A stretch of 64,000 nt of DNA from Pseudomonas sp. B6002 (GCF_013385985.1 NZ_JACAOY010000010.1:124001-188000), one strand, 5' to 3'; shown: positions 54,641 through 63,100, counted from the first letter of the stretch. Numbers and translations: made by a program. The notes: generated from the sequence alone by a model not told the origin.

Positions 54641-54658
54641 ACTGTCAACTTTGACAGT
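54641..54658. promoter_or_regulatory. Dyad copy 2 (ACTGTCAA-CT-TTGACAGT)
   Basis: This is a perfect 8-bp inverted repeat with a 2-bp centre, 59 bp before the 157-aa gene. Its core fits CTG-N10-CAG, the spacing of LexA boxes, although the centre is not the usual TA alternation. Confidence 0.65.
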
Positions 54659-54716
54659 GCCAAGCGTAAAAAAAAGACGGACCATTAAGACTCTTACATT
54701 CCTTGAGGCGTTCAAA

Positions 54717-55190
54717 ATGGCTACCTTCAACAATATATTCTGGAACCCACCTACAGTAGTGACAGTTCCCGATTGCTGCTCAGTAACAACACCACCTCCT
54801 CCACCTGCCCCAAACCTGACCATTGGCACTCGCCCGGCCATTAACATGAATGTATTCCCGCGGGTTGGAGACTACGTAGTTGCCCAAGCGTTGGGCACTG
54901 GAGGCGTAGCAACAGAAATTTCGGGGTTTGTGGATAACTATTCAGCCGATGGGCAAACGACAGTTATCGCTGATGGTGAAACAGGCACTAAAACCAATGT
55001 AAGCACTCGATTCGTGACCTTTTGGGGACCCGTGCAGACCGTTAATCAATACCCCGGTCAGAACATCGGCTTCCAAAACAACTTCAACGGTCCAGTCTAC
55101 GGCGTCAACCAGTACTCACAAGGGGGATATTACAGACGCCAATTTATGGCATCAACACGCGCCTTAAAAGGCTCAGTACTGACTGAATGA
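54717..55190 (+). CDS. Unrecognised 157-aa protein with proline stretch
   Basis: The protein begins MATFNNIFWNPPTVVTV, then has a Cys pair (PDCCSV), a run of prolines (TPPPPPAPN) and a Gly/Asn/Tyr-rich C-terminal half (YPGQNIGFQNNFNGPVYGVN). There is no signal peptide or membrane helix. The composition suggests an extended or self-associating structural protein. GAGG lies about 10 nt before the ATG, and dyad 2 precedes it. I know no family for it. It seems to be the first gene of a unit including the 101-aa gene. Confidence 0.65.
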   Translation: MATFNNIFWNPPTVVTVPDCCSVTTPPPPPAPNLTIGTRPAINMNVFPRVGDYVVAQALGTGGVATEISGFVDNYSADGQTTVIADGETGTKTNVSTRFVTFWGPVQTVNQYPGQNIGFQNNFNGPVYGVNQYSQGGYYRRQFMASTRALKGSVLTE

Positions 55191-55247
55191 CATAAATGCG
55201 CCGCCGTGCCGCGAGAAGCTTTAACACACTATGAAAGGAGCAACACC

Positions 55248-55553
55248 ATGTCCATCATCGTTGAATACGTGGTACAGATATTAGAAGTAGACGTCGGAAA
55301 AGACTTTGATTTCTTGAGTGCGGGGACCATTTACAAAAATGCCACTCTCGTCGCATCAAATTATGATGCTTCCATGGAGGACATTATAATGACTATTAGC
55401 TCAGTTAATGGCATTGAAGCGATTGCTTATAAAGACACCGTACCACTCATCCCGATGGTTGCCGCTCAGGCAATTTCGGTTCCGTCGCCAACACAGCAAA
55501 TAAGCACCGAAAAAATTTCTTATATGATCGGCTCCAGAAAAGCAGTCCAATAA
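55248..55553 (+). CDS. Unrecognised 101-aa protein
   Basis: MSIIVEYVVQILEVDVGKDF starts eight bases after a strong AAAGGAG site. The sequence alternates beta-like strands (TIYKNATLVASNY, NGIEAIAYKDTVPLIPMV) without signal or membrane segments. Its pattern Y-x-x-A-x-L-V followed by EAI weakly resembles the N-terminal half of the 219-aa neighbour, so the two may be distant paralogues. Function is unknown. Confidence 0.6.
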   Translation: MSIIVEYVVQILEVDVGKDFDFLSAGTIYKNATLVASNYDASMEDIIMTISSVNGIEAIAYKDTVPLIPMVAAQAISVPSPTQQISTEKISYMIGSRKAVQ

Positions 55554-55579
55554 CATCTAAATCATCGTTAGTTCTTGCC

Positions 55580-55613
55580 GTCAGGCGTGGTCATAATACA
55601 TGACCACCCTGAC
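55580..55613 (+). terminator. Hairpin between the 101-aa and 219-aa genes
   Basis: GTCAGGCGTGGTCA pairs with TGACCACCCTGAC around a 7-nt loop (13 bp, one bulge), followed by TTTAAAAA. It could be a partial terminator or an mRNA end stabiliser inside the cluster. Confidence 0.55.
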
Positions 55614-55648
55614 TTTAAAAACTCGCGAATAAATAGAGCGCATTCGAC

Positions 55649-56308
55649 ATGAATATAATTAACCTATTTCAACAATATATCGTGATTTCGCCCGAGGATA
55701 TATTTTCGTTTGATGCCGACGACCAATTTTACCAACATGCGCAGCTTGTGTCAGTGCATCAAGGGGCAGCCTTAATAAAAACGCAGCATGGCGATCAAGA
55801 AGCAATATCCGTGAATAGCATGAGGTTGGTAATACGGCTTATCCCAGAATCATCTTCCCTGCTACGCAACTCACCGCCTGTAAAAAAAAAGCCTCACACA
55901 GCAACGTCTTTAGGCTTCCCCCTTGACGGTTTAGGTATTCGCTCTTACTCCTCTCAAGGAGCTAGTTATGCAGAGCCACTATTTCAGGGTGTGGTACCGG
56001 TCTCGAATTATACGGAACCACAATATCAAGGCGTCGTGCCTAATGTTCAATACCCAGCGTCAGCCCCCCCTGGGACTAGCTCGCCGGTGAGCTCGGTCAT
56101 CGTAGCAACTATCAATGTCCCAGTTTATGTGGAAATAGTAACTCATCAGGATGGCAGTCAAAATATTAACATATACGATCAAGCCAGCTACCCATCCATT
56201 GGCTCAGTGCCCTCATCCCCGACTCAAGGGGTAGACATGGCCTTTTTTCTTGCCGAAGAAGAAAGGCGTGAAAAGGAAAGATTGGCTTTCATCATGGATT
56301 ACTCCTGA
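55649..56308 (+). CDS. Unrecognised 219-aa protein with repeats
   Basis: The N-terminal ~70 residues (MNIINLFQQYIVISPEDIFS ... AISVNSMRLVIRLIPE) look folded. A low-complexity middle carries two copies of EP-x-(F/Y)-QGVVP (EPLFQGVVPV, EPQYQGVVPN). A beta-like segment (VIVATINVPVYVEIVTHQDG) and a charged helix (FFLAEEERREKERLAF) end the protein. No known domain, signal peptide or membrane helix is seen. It lies just upstream of the four intact small paralogues. Confidence 0.6.
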   Translation: MNIINLFQQYIVISPEDIFSFDADDQFYQHAQLVSVHQGAALIKTQHGDQEAISVNSMRLVIRLIPESSSLLRNSPPVKKKPHTATSLGFPLDGLGIRSYSSQGASYAEPLFQGVVPVSNYTEPQYQGVVPNVQYPASAPPGTSSPVSSVIVATINVPVYVEIVTHQDGSQNINIYDQASYPSIGSVPSSPTQGVDMAFFLAEEERREKERLAFIMDYS

Positions 56309-56337
56309 CTTATAAGACTTATACTAAGGTGGCTATT

Positions 56338-56742
56338 ATGCCGTTACCCATTATCATGTCTGGCCCTGATTTTCCCGGTGTGACTAAACCGAAAAGTGGC
56401 CCTTACAAAATCCCGCTCACCCCATCCAATCAGATAATGAATATTGTAGTAACACCCGCTGTCTATAGTGCCTTCGCACCAGCCGATCAATGGCGAGTAT
56501 CCGCTCAGCGTAATGGCAGTAACCCTGCAGGCGCTTACCCGATCAATATCATTTCACTGGAAAGTATTGCACAGCAAAAAATGGATACTGCAATAAATAC
56601 CCCACCCCATTATTTTATCTTAAATGTCAGTATGTTAAAAACGCTCACAAAAAACCTAACCTATACCTTAAGAATCACACTCACAGACAACAACGGCGTG
56701 ATAAAGGCATTGGCGCCAAACACATCAATCATGATTATTTGA
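56338..56742 (+). CDS. Array paralogue 2 (134 aa), unknown function
   Basis: The sequence starts MPLPIIMSGPDFPGVTKPKS and ends KNLTYTLRITLTDNNGVIKA plus a short tail. AAGGTGG lies seven bases before the ATG. It shares with its neighbours an MP-x-P start, a central Q-R-N/x-G ... G-x-Y-P block (QRNGSNPAGAYPINI) and a C-terminal N-x-x-Y-x-L-R-I-x-x-T-D signature. The strand pattern suggests a single Ig-like beta-sandwich module. There is no signal peptide. Confidence 0.65.
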   Translation: MPLPIIMSGPDFPGVTKPKSGPYKIPLTPSNQIMNIVVTPAVYSAFAPADQWRVSAQRNGSNPAGAYPINIISLESIAQQKMDTAINTPPHYFILNVSMLKTLTKNLTYTLRITLTDNNGVIKALAPNTSIMII

Positions 56743-56799
56743 AATACTACGGTGTTTATCTAAATCAGATACATATAGGAAACTCAGGAAGCTTTTACC

Positions 56800-57198
56800 A
56801 TGCCAACCATACCGCTGATAATGTCAAGACCCACATTCTTGAATAAGCCTAGCCCCATCTCTGGACCGCTTCGCGTGCAGCCAAATACCGCATGCGAAGT
56901 GGTAAAAGCGCCGGCAAATCCAGCGTTACTTGCGGGTCTAACCGTTGGGGATAGGATAACCATCACTCTACAAAGAAATGGCATCAGCTCAAGCGGGCCG
57001 AACCCTGTGAACACCCTCTTTACTGAGGTGTTATCGGCGCAACGAATCCAACTCGCAACTACACAGAAATTTATAGGAATGGAAATCTGCTCATTCAGAT
57101 CTCTTCTGGCCAATACCGTCTACACACTCAGAATAAATATCACTGACGCGGGAGGTCTCATCAAAGCGATATCAGCCAACCTGACGCTCACCTTGTGA
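56800..57198 (+). CDS. Array paralogue 3 (132 aa), unknown function
   Basis: MPTIPLIMSRPTFLNKPSP opens the protein. The middle GLTVGDRITITLQRNGISSS and the end NTVYTLRINITDAGGLIKAI match the array consensus. CAGGAAG precedes the ATG. The V-G-D-x-I-x-(I/V) strand resembles single modules of Ig-like repeats in large pseudomonad surface proteins; this resemblance was judged by eye. No secretion signal is visible. Confidence 0.65.
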   Translation: MPTIPLIMSRPTFLNKPSPISGPLRVQPNTACEVVKAPANPALLAGLTVGDRITITLQRNGISSSGPNPVNTLFTEVLSAQRIQLATTQKFIGMEICSFRSLLANTVYTLRINITDAGGLIKAISANLTLTL

Positions 57199-57279
57199 TG
57201 CGCATGGGCTCAAACATCGGCTGAATCTCACATCAAAGCTTATAAGCATTGAGTTTAAATATTCATCAGGGAGACTGTG

Positions 57280-57678
57280 ATGCCACTGCCACTGATTGGA
57301 CCAAAGCCTTACTTTTACAATGTCAACAATCCAGCCCCTGCACCTTATGCAGTATCGATCCCCCAAAACAGCATCATTCTTGTTTGGCCCTTGACCACGG
57401 CAATTATCCAAATATTGCTGGCAGGTAATGTGGCCACGGTCACACTACAAAAATCGGGCAATGGCCCGGCAGGGCCTTATCCACGACAGCAGGCGCACCG
57501 ACGGGTATTAGATCAGGTCAGTATTAATCATCTACAAAGTACAAAAGCGTTAATGCTTGAAATGCGTGACCTAGGCCCCTTCAGATTAGGAACCAATCAC
57601 GTACTACGGATCGAAATAACTGATTCAGCTAACCAAGTTTTTGCTCTATCAACCAATCTCACGGTCGTATTTAACTAA
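57280..57678 (+). CDS. Array paralogue 4 (132 aa), unknown function
   Basis: MPLPLIGPKPYFYNVNNPAP is preceded by AGGGAGA at good spacing; a GTG one codon upstream is in frame. The block LQKSGNGPAGPYPRQQAHRR is closest to the broken copy 1, and the C-terminus TNHVLRIEITDSANQVFALS follows the consensus. A short hairpin (57682-57701) separates it from the next copy. No function can be assigned. Confidence 0.65.
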   Translation: MPLPLIGPKPYFYNVNNPAPAPYAVSIPQNSIILVWPLTTAIIQILLAGNVATVTLQKSGNGPAGPYPRQQAHRRVLDQVSINHLQSTKALMLEMRDLGPFRLGTNHVLRIEITDSANQVFALSTNLTVVFN

Positions 57679-57681
57679 ACT

Positions 57682-57701
57682 GCTGCAGCTTACGCTGCAG
57701 C
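57682..57701 (+). other. Hairpin between array copies 4 and 5
   Basis: GCTGCAGC-TTAC-GCTGCAGC forms a perfect 8-bp stem with a 4-nt loop and no T-tract. It is probably an intercistronic RNA structure. Confidence 0.5.
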
Positions 57702-57732
57702 GACCTACCGGCCTCTCACCGAGAACAATCCA

Positions 57733-58140
57733 ATGCCAGCCCCCTACCTTACCTCTCAGGCAACATTTACACCTACGCCACCTGCTTCGACAGGGCCTAA
57801 ATTGATACAGTTGAACACTCCCGGCAGTTGTTTCATGGGGCAAGTCCCCGTTCCGGCAGGCAGTACAAGCAGCCTAACTGCAGGCAACATTAAAGTTGCA
57901 CAACTCCGGCAAGCGGGGACCACTAATTGGATCGACCTCGCGACATTGCCCATTTACGTTAATGGGGAAACCTCACACACCGCTACGTCTCCAAATATAA
58001 TTCAAGTAGAAATGTGCTCCTCCGAAGTAGACATTAATTTCAAAAAAAACATCACTTACACTTTCAGAATTCTCGTCAGAGACCCGACGGGACAATCGAT
58101 CATTGTCTTGGGCACTAACACTAATATTCGTCGCGTCTAA
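57733..58140 (+). CDS. Array paralogue 5 (135 aa), unknown function
   Basis: This is the most diverged member. It begins MPAPYLTSQATFTPTPPAS and has TPGSCFMGQVPVPAGSTSSL, which matches the region after the first frameshift of copy 1 (GSCFAVLITVPTGS). The C-terminus KNITYTFRILVRDPTGQS keeps the signature. It ends the array, followed by a long G tract and dyad 3. Confidence 0.65.
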   Translation: MPAPYLTSQATFTPTPPASTGPKLIQLNTPGSCFMGQVPVPAGSTSSLTAGNIKVAQLRQAGTTNWIDLATLPIYVNGETSHTATSPNIIQVEMCSSEVDINFKKNITYTFRILVRDPTGQSIIVLGTNTNIRRV

Positions 58141-58179
58141 TATGATCTCACACAGAAGTGAGGCTCTACCGGCAGAATA

Positions 58180-58204
58180 GGGGGGGGGGGGGCGCGCCCC
58201 CCCC
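58180..58204. repeat. Homopolymer G13-CGCG-C8 hairpin
   Basis: Thirteen G residues run into CGCG and eight C residues, forming a GC-only hairpin within AT-rich DNA. Tracts this long slip during replication; they can also be sequencing artefacts. Confidence 0.7.
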
Positions 58205-58384
58205 AACACATTACGTTGCAAACTCCGACGCTGTTGTCGTCCATTATTTATCGCGGTGAGCGACGAGTATTTTTCTCTTGAACCAAGGATTTGCGCGATT
58301 AAATCACAACTACTCCTATTCACGTACTCAACTGGCTTCTACCTAGATCAAAAACGCATAATCCTTATTATAAATAAATAGAAA

Positions 58385-58402
58385 ACTGTAATTTCTGACA
58401 GT
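58385..58402. promoter_or_regulatory. Dyad copy 3 (ACTGTAAT-TT-CTGACAGT)
   Basis: This third copy of the inverted repeat is followed by TACACA as in copy 1, 80 bp before the small secreted gene. Confidence 0.55.
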
Positions 58403-58482
58403 TACACAGCATCCGGGCAAGTCTATATTGTCACTTAGACACCTCACTTAATAGAAATCCAATTAAAGGGAAGGAGTTCAAA

Positions 58483-58789
58483 ATGTACAAAACTCACATC
58501 ACACACAACTCGCCGGCCTGATAACGATTTCGCTCATATTAATCACGCCTCAAGTATTTGCCACGTGCAATGCAAACTCTGTAAGTTATGCCGTTGCAAA
58601 CAATCTGTCGCCGACAAACTCGCCTGCGTTTCAGTCAACACTTAATAACTACATGAGTCAGGCAGGCGCCGGTCAAGTGCGCGCCATTTCAGAGTCTGGC
58701 ATGACAACTCAAGAGTATTTGCAAGATGCCTTGTGGGTAAACTATAACAGCACTACGAGCAAAATTACTGGATTTGGTTGCGGGCATTA
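58483..58789 (+). pseudogene. Small secreted protein, frameshifted at codon 3-4
   Basis: An excellent GGGAAGGAG site precedes ATG TAC AAA, which soon stops. One extra A in the AAAA run would open a frame of about 100 residues: MYKNSHHTQLAGLITISLIL, a signal peptide ending TPQVFA, then a mature part starting TCNANSVSYAVANNLSPTNS and ending GFGCGH, with two Cys. Either the gene is off by a 1-bp deletion or the base is a sequencing error. Family unknown. Dyad 3 lies upstream. Confidence 0.55.
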
Positions 58790-58851
58790 AGTTAAACATC
58801 ACGACAGAGCTGAAGCTGTTTTAGTTTTTAATCCAGTTGTTTAATGCCCAC

Positions 58852-58883
58852 AAAAAAGCCCGCATCTCTGCGGGCTTCTTTTT
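58852..58883. terminator. Bidirectional intrinsic terminator
   Basis: AAGCCCGC-ATCTCT-GCGGGCTT is flanked by A6 on the left and TTTTT on the right. It serves the small secreted gene rightward and fba leftward. Confidence 0.9.
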
Positions 58884-58895
58884 AAACGCAGAGGC

Positions 58896-59960
58896 TTAAT
58901 TCACCTTAGCGTTCAACTCACCTTTGAGGTAACGCTGATACATCGCTTCCAACGAGATCGGCTTGATCTTCGACGCATTGCCCGCAGTTCCAAACGCTTC
59001 ATAACGTGCGATACACACGTCACGCATCGCCGTCACAGTCGCACCAAAGAACTTACGCGGATCGAACTCGCTCGGGTTGGTGGCCATCAGGCGACGCATG
59101 GCGCCGGTGGACGCCAGGCGCAGGTCGGTGTCGATGTTGACCTTGCGCACGCCGTACTTGATGCCTTCGACGATTTCTTCAACCGGTACGCCGTAGGTTT
59201 CTTTGATGTCGCCGCCGTACTGGTTGATGATCGCCAGCCACTCTTGCGGGACCGAGGAAGAACCGTGCATCACCAAGTGGGTGTTGGGGATGCGTTTGTG
59301 GATTTCCTTGATGCGGTCGATGGCCAGCACGTCGCCGGTAGGCGGCTTGGTGAACTTGTAGGCGCCGTGGCTGGTGCCGATGGCGATGGCCAGGGCGTCG
59401 ACTTGGGTCTTTTTCACGAAGTCAGCGGCTTCTTCCGGGTCGGTCAGCATTTGGCTGTGATCCAGCACGCCTTCGGCGCCGATGCCGTCTTCTTCACCGG
59501 CCATGCCGGTTTCCAGGGAACCCAGGCAGCCCAGCTCGCCTTCAACCGACACGCCGCAGGCGTGGGCCATGGCGACAGTTTGTTGGGTCACGCGTACGTT
59601 GTACTCGTAGTCGGTTGGGGTCTTGCCGTCTTCGCCGAGGGAGCCGTCCATCATGACCGAGCTGAAGCCCAGTTGGATGGAGCGCTGGCACACGTCAGGG
59701 CTGGTGCCGTGGTCCTGGTGCATGCACACCGGGATGTGCGGGAATTCTTCGATGGCCGCGAGGATCAGGTGACGCAGGAACGGCGCGCCGGCGTATTTGC
59801 GGGCACCGGCCGAAGCCTGGACGATCACAGGGGAGTCGGTCTTGTCAGCGGCTTCCATGATGGCGCGCATCTGCTCAAGGTTGTTGACGTTAAAGGCTGG
59901 GACGCCGTAGCCGAACTCGGCTGCGTGGTCCAGCATTTGACGCATGCTGATAAGTGCCAT
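58896..59960 (-). CDS. fba: Fructose-bisphosphate aldolase, class II
   Basis: This 354-aa zinc aldolase splits fructose-1,6-bisphosphate into DHAP and GAP. Zinc and catalytic motifs are [31 protein letters not shown] and [12 protein letters not shown]. The length and sequence are of the Calvin-cycle-type subgroup usual in Pseudomonas, where its main use is gluconeogenesis. It is the last gene of the tkt-epd-pgk cluster. Confidence 0.97.
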   Translation of the reverse strand: MALISMRQMLDHAAEFGYGVPAFNVNNLEQMRAIMEAADKTDSPVIVQASAGARKYAGAPFLRHLILAAIEEFPHIPVCMHQDHGTSPDVCQRSIQLGFSSVMMDGSLGEDGKTPTDYEYNVRVTQQTVAMAHACGVSVEGELGCLGSLETGMAGEEDGIGAEGVLDHSQMLTDPEEAADFVKKTQVDALAIAIGTSHGAYKFTKPPTGDVLAIDRIKEIHKRIPNTHLVMHGSSSVPQEWLAIINQYGGDIKETYGVPVEEIVEGIKYGVRKVNIDTDLRLASTGAMRRLMATNPSEFDPRKFFGATVTAMRDVCIARYEAFGTAGNASKIKPISLEAMYQRYLKGELNAKVN

Positions 59961-60080
59961 TGTGTTGTCTCTCCCGGTCGAGGGTCGTTAATCGTGCAAG
60001 CCTGCCGTAGCGGTGGCTGCTATTCAAGTTATTGCAGGCCCGGCATTCAATACCGGGCCTACTGAATCGTTAAACCTTTC

Positions 60081-60164
60081 TGTAGGAGCCGGCTTGCCGG
60101 CGATGGTGGTCTTGAAAACGCCGGCGACCTCAAGGGCCTCATCGCCGGCAAGCCGGCTCCTACA
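60081..60164. repeat. REP pair (inverted)
   Basis: Arms TGTAGGAGCCGGCTTGCCGG and the complement lie between fba and the MliC-like lipoprotein gene. Confidence 0.9.
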
Positions 60165-60175
60165 GGGGTAAAGCG

Positions 60176-60511
60176 TTATTGGGCTTTGCAACCACGGCCG
60201 ATCAAATCGTCGGTGGCTACCCAGTAAACCAGGCCTTCCTCACCTTTTGTGTGAAACGCCAGTTGGTCGTTGGCGTACAGCACGCCCGAAGCGGCGACGT
60301 CCTGTTTAAGGCGATAAACCTGGTCGGAACCGCCGAGGCGTACGTCCACCTCGGATTTAGCCTGATTAGCAAAGCGCCAGTTGACCTCAGCCTTGCTGTC
60401 GCAGGTCCAGGTGGTCCACTTGTCGGCAGGCTCGGCCTTGCTGTTGAACATGTTCATGCTGCTGCAGCCAGCCAACAGGGCCAGGGCTGCCAGGGCGAAA
60501 ACGCCTTTCAT
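60176..60511 (-). CDS. MliC-family lipoprotein (putative C-type lysozyme inhibitor)
   Basis: This 111-aa lipoprotein has a lipobox (ALALLAGC) after a short signal sequence. The mature part resembles the MliC fold: WTTWTCDSKAEVNWRFANQA, VYRLKQDVAASGVLYANDQL and a C-terminal Cys (GRGCKAQ) that would pair with the one in WTC. MliC proteins block C-type lysozyme in the periplasm. GAGGA lies eight bases before the ATG at 60511. Confidence 0.82.
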   Translation of the reverse strand: MKGVFALAALALLAGCSSMNMFNSKAEPADKWTTWTCDSKAEVNWRFANQAKSEVDVRLGGSDQVYRLKQDVAASGVLYANDQLAFHTKGEEGLVYWVATDDLIGRGCKAQ

Positions 60512-60558
60512 TGCCAATCCTCGTAGGGCGGCCCACAGCCGCCAGTTGATCAGACCCG

Positions 60559-60789
60559 TCAAGGGCAACCCTGTTCCTGACCGTTGGGCGCGGCGTCGTA
60601 TTTCTCCAAGCGCTCGTTGCCGATGCGCTTGTTGATCACCGGCATGGTCTCCGCCTGCCAGTCCGCCTGGTAGCAGCTCTTTTTCGGCTGCCCCGGCGCA
60701 GGGTTACCCGCCTCCGGGGCCGCGCTTGGCGTGCTGCCGCAGCCGGCCAACAGGCCCGCTGCGATCACCAGTGCCAACGACTTGATCAT
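60559..60789 (-). CDS. Small lipoprotein of unknown function
   Basis: This 76-aa lipoprotein has a signal sequence and lipobox GLLAGC, a Pro/Ala-rich linker (STPSAAPEAGNPAPGQP) and a short Cys-containing tail (KKSCYQADWQAETMPVINKR). AAGGAG precedes the ATG at 60789. It lies between pgk and the MliC-like gene on the same strand and may be co-transcribed. No family beyond lipoprotein can be named. Confidence 0.75.
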   Translation of the reverse strand: MIKSLALVIAAGLLAGCGSTPSAAPEAGNPAPGQPKKSCYQADWQAETMPVINKRIGNERLEKYDAAPNGQEQGCP

Positions 60790-60818
60790 GGGAATACTCC
60801 TTTTCCGGATCACGAGCC

Positions 60819-61982
60819 TTAGCCTTTGGCTCGAGTTTCCAGTACTTCAACGGCCGGCAGTACTTTGCCTTCGACGAACTCGAGGAATGCGCCGCCACCG
60901 GTAGAAATGTAGGAGATCTGGTCAGCAACGCCATATTTATCGATGGCCGCCAGGGTGTCGCCACCGCCCGCGATGGAGAATGCCGAGCTTTCAGCGATGG
61001 CCTTGGCCAGCACTTTGGTGCCGTTGCCGAACTGGTCGAATTCGAACACGCCCACTGGGCCGTTCCACAGGATGGTCTGGGAGGCTTTCAGCAGTTCGGC
61101 GAAATTGGCAGCGGTTTGCGGGCCGATGTCCAGGATCATGTCGTCGGCGGCCACGTCAGCGATCAGCTTGACGGTGGCTTCAGCGCTTTCGGCGAATTCC
61201 TTGGCGACGACCACGTCCACCGGCAACGGCACGCTGACTTTAGCGGCAATGGCGCGGGCAGTGTCCAGCAGGTCCGGCTCGTACAGGGATTTGCCCACCG
61301 GGTGGCCGGCTGCGGCCAGGAAGGTGTTGGCGATGCCGCCGCCGACGATCAACTGGTTGCAGATCTGGCTCAGGCTGTTGAGCACGTCCAGCTTGGTGGA
61401 CACCTTGGAGCCAGCCACGATGGCGGCCATCGGCTGGGCCGGAGCGCCCAGGGCTTTGCCCAGTGCATCCAGTTCAGCGGCCAGCAATGGGCCGGCAGCT
61501 GCAACCTTGGCGAACTTGGCTACGCCGTGGGTCGAACCTTCAGCGCGGTGGGCAGTACCAAAGGCGTCCATCACGAACACGTCGCACAGCGCAGCGTATT
61601 GCTGGGCCAGTTCGTCGCTGTTCTTTTTCTCGCCCTTGTTGAAGCGCACGTTCTCGAACAGCACGATGTCGCCGGCTTTGACGTCGACGCCACCCAGGTA
61701 GTCAGCCACCAGCGGCACGTCGCGGCCCAGGGCTTTGCTGAGGTAATCGGCTACGGGCTTAAGGCTGTTTTCAGCGGAGAACTCACCTTCGGTCGGACGA
61801 CCCAGGTGGGAGCAGACCATGACGGCCGCACCTTTTTCCAGGGCCAGCTTGATGGTCGGCAGCGAGGCCAGGATTCGCGCATCGCTGGCGACAACACCGT
61901 CCTTGACGGGGACGTTGAGGTCTTCGCGAATCAGTACGCGCTTACCTTGCAGATCGAGGTCGGTCATCTTCAACACGGTCAT
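60819..61982 (-). CDS. pgk: Phosphoglycerate kinase
   Basis: The enzyme (387 aa) interconverts 1,3-bisphosphoglycerate and 3-phosphoglycerate with ATP. The N-terminal signature [29 protein letters not shown] and the C-terminal nucleotide loop [16 protein letters not shown] are intact. It follows epd by 17 bp, so the two are probably co-transcribed. Confidence 0.97.
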   Translation of the reverse strand: MTVLKMTDLDLQGKRVLIREDLNVPVKDGVVASDARILASLPTIKLALEKGAAVMVCSHLGRPTEGEFSAENSLKPVADYLSKALGRDVPLVADYLGGVDVKAGDIVLFENVRFNKGEKKNSDELAQQYAALCDVFVMDAFGTAHRAEGSTHGVAKFAKVAAAGPLLAAELDALGKALGAPAQPMAAIVAGSKVSTKLDVLNSLSQICNQLIVGGGIANTFLAAAGHPVGKSLYEPDLLDTARAIAAKVSVPLPVDVVVAKEFAESAEATVKLIADVAADDMILDIGPQTAANFAELLKASQTILWNGPVGVFEFDQFGNGTKVLAKAIAESSAFSIAGGGDTLAAIDKYGVADQISYISTGGGAFLEFVEGKVLPAVEVLETRAKG

Positions 61983-61999
61983 GGGTCGCAGTTCCTGAA

Positions 62000-63055
62000 T
62001 TACTGTTGAGGTTGTTTAGAGGCGATGTGCAGATAATGTTCCGCAACATCCAGCATGCGGTTGGCAAAACCCCATTCGTTGTCGAACCAGGCCAGGATGT
62101 TCACCAGCCTCGGGCCGGAAACGCGGGTCTGGCTGGCATCGACAATCGCCGAATGCGGGTCATGGTTGAAATCACAACTGGCGTGGGGCAACTCGGTATA
62201 GGCCAATAAGCCTTTGAGCGGGCCGCTGGTGGCGGCGTCGCGCAGGATCCGGTTGACCTCCGTCGCATCAGTATCGCTGACGGTTTGCATGGTGATGTCC
62301 AGGCAGGACACATTCACCGTCGGCACCCGTACGGCTTTGGCCTGGATTCGCCCGGCAAGTTCCGGTAACAATCTTTCGATACCGCGAGCCAGGCCGGTGG
62401 ACACCGGAATCACGGACTGGAACGCCGAACGCGTACGGCGCAGGTCTTCATGGTGATAGGCATCGATCACCGGCTGGTCGTTCATCGCCGAGTGAATCGT
62501 GGTGATCGACACGTAATCCAGGCCGATCGCCTGATCCAGCAGACGCAACAGCGGCACGCTGCAGTTGGTGGTGCAGGAGGCGTTGGACACCAGCAGCTCA
62601 TCACCGGTCATGCAATCCTGGTTGATGCCATAGACGATGGTGGCGTCGACATCCGCCTCGCTGGCCATCGGCTGGGAAAACAGCACACGCGGCGCGCCGG
62701 CGTCGAGAAAACGCTGGCCATCGGCACGGGTGTGATAGACACCGGAACATTCCAGCACCAGGTCGACGCCCAGTGCTTTCCAGTCGATGCCTTCGGGGGT
62801 GGCACTGCGCAACACCTGCACGCAGTTGCCATTAATATGCAGACAATCGTCCTCGACCCGCACTTCGCCTGGGAACCGGCCATGGGTGGAGTCAAAGCGT
62901 GTCAGGTATTCGATGCTGGCCATGTCGGCCAGATCGTTGATCGCCACAATTTCAAACCCGGCCGCCGCCCCTCGCTCGAACAGAGCACGCAAGACGCAAC
63001 GACCAATGCGGCCGTAGCCGTTGAGTGCAACTTTGTAGGGACGCGGTTGAGGCAT
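62000..63055 (-). CDS. epd: Erythrose-4-phosphate dehydrogenase
   Basis: Epd (351 aa) is a GAPDH-family enzyme that makes 4-phosphoerythronate for pyridoxal phosphate synthesis. The NAD site is [19 protein letters not shown], the catalytic Cys is in [13 protein letters not shown], and the C-terminal [12 protein letters not shown] is kept. Position between tkt and pgk and the divergent N-terminus favour Epd over GapA. ATG 63055 is preferred; an in-frame TTG five codons upstream is possible. Confidence 0.92.
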   Translation of the reverse strand: MPQPRPYKVALNGYGRIGRCVLRALFERGAAAGFEIVAINDLADMASIEYLTRFDSTHGRFPGEVRVEDDCLHINGNCVQVLRSATPEGIDWKALGVDLVLECSGVYHTRADGQRFLDAGAPRVLFSQPMASEADVDATIVYGINQDCMTGDELLVSNASCTTNCSVPLLRLLDQAIGLDYVSITTIHSAMNDQPVIDAYHHEDLRRTRSAFQSVIPVSTGLARGIERLLPELAGRIQAKAVRVPTVNVSCLDITMQTVSDTDATEVNRILRDAATSGPLKGLLAYTELPHASCDFNHDPHSAIVDASQTRVSGPRLVNILAWFDNEWGFANRMLDVAEHYLHIASKQPQQ

Positions 63056-63100
63056 GGGGTTCTCGATCAAGGTTAGTTCGGTGTTGAATGTTCGGACGCC

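Larger units (their letters stand above)
58141..58482. other. Intergenic region with G tract and dyad 3
   Basis: This AT-rich gap of 342 bp contains the G13/C8 hairpin at 58180-58204 and the third dyad at 58385-58402. A TATATT hexamer follows at 58424-58429, the likely -10 for the small secreted gene. No gene is seen. Confidence 0.5.
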
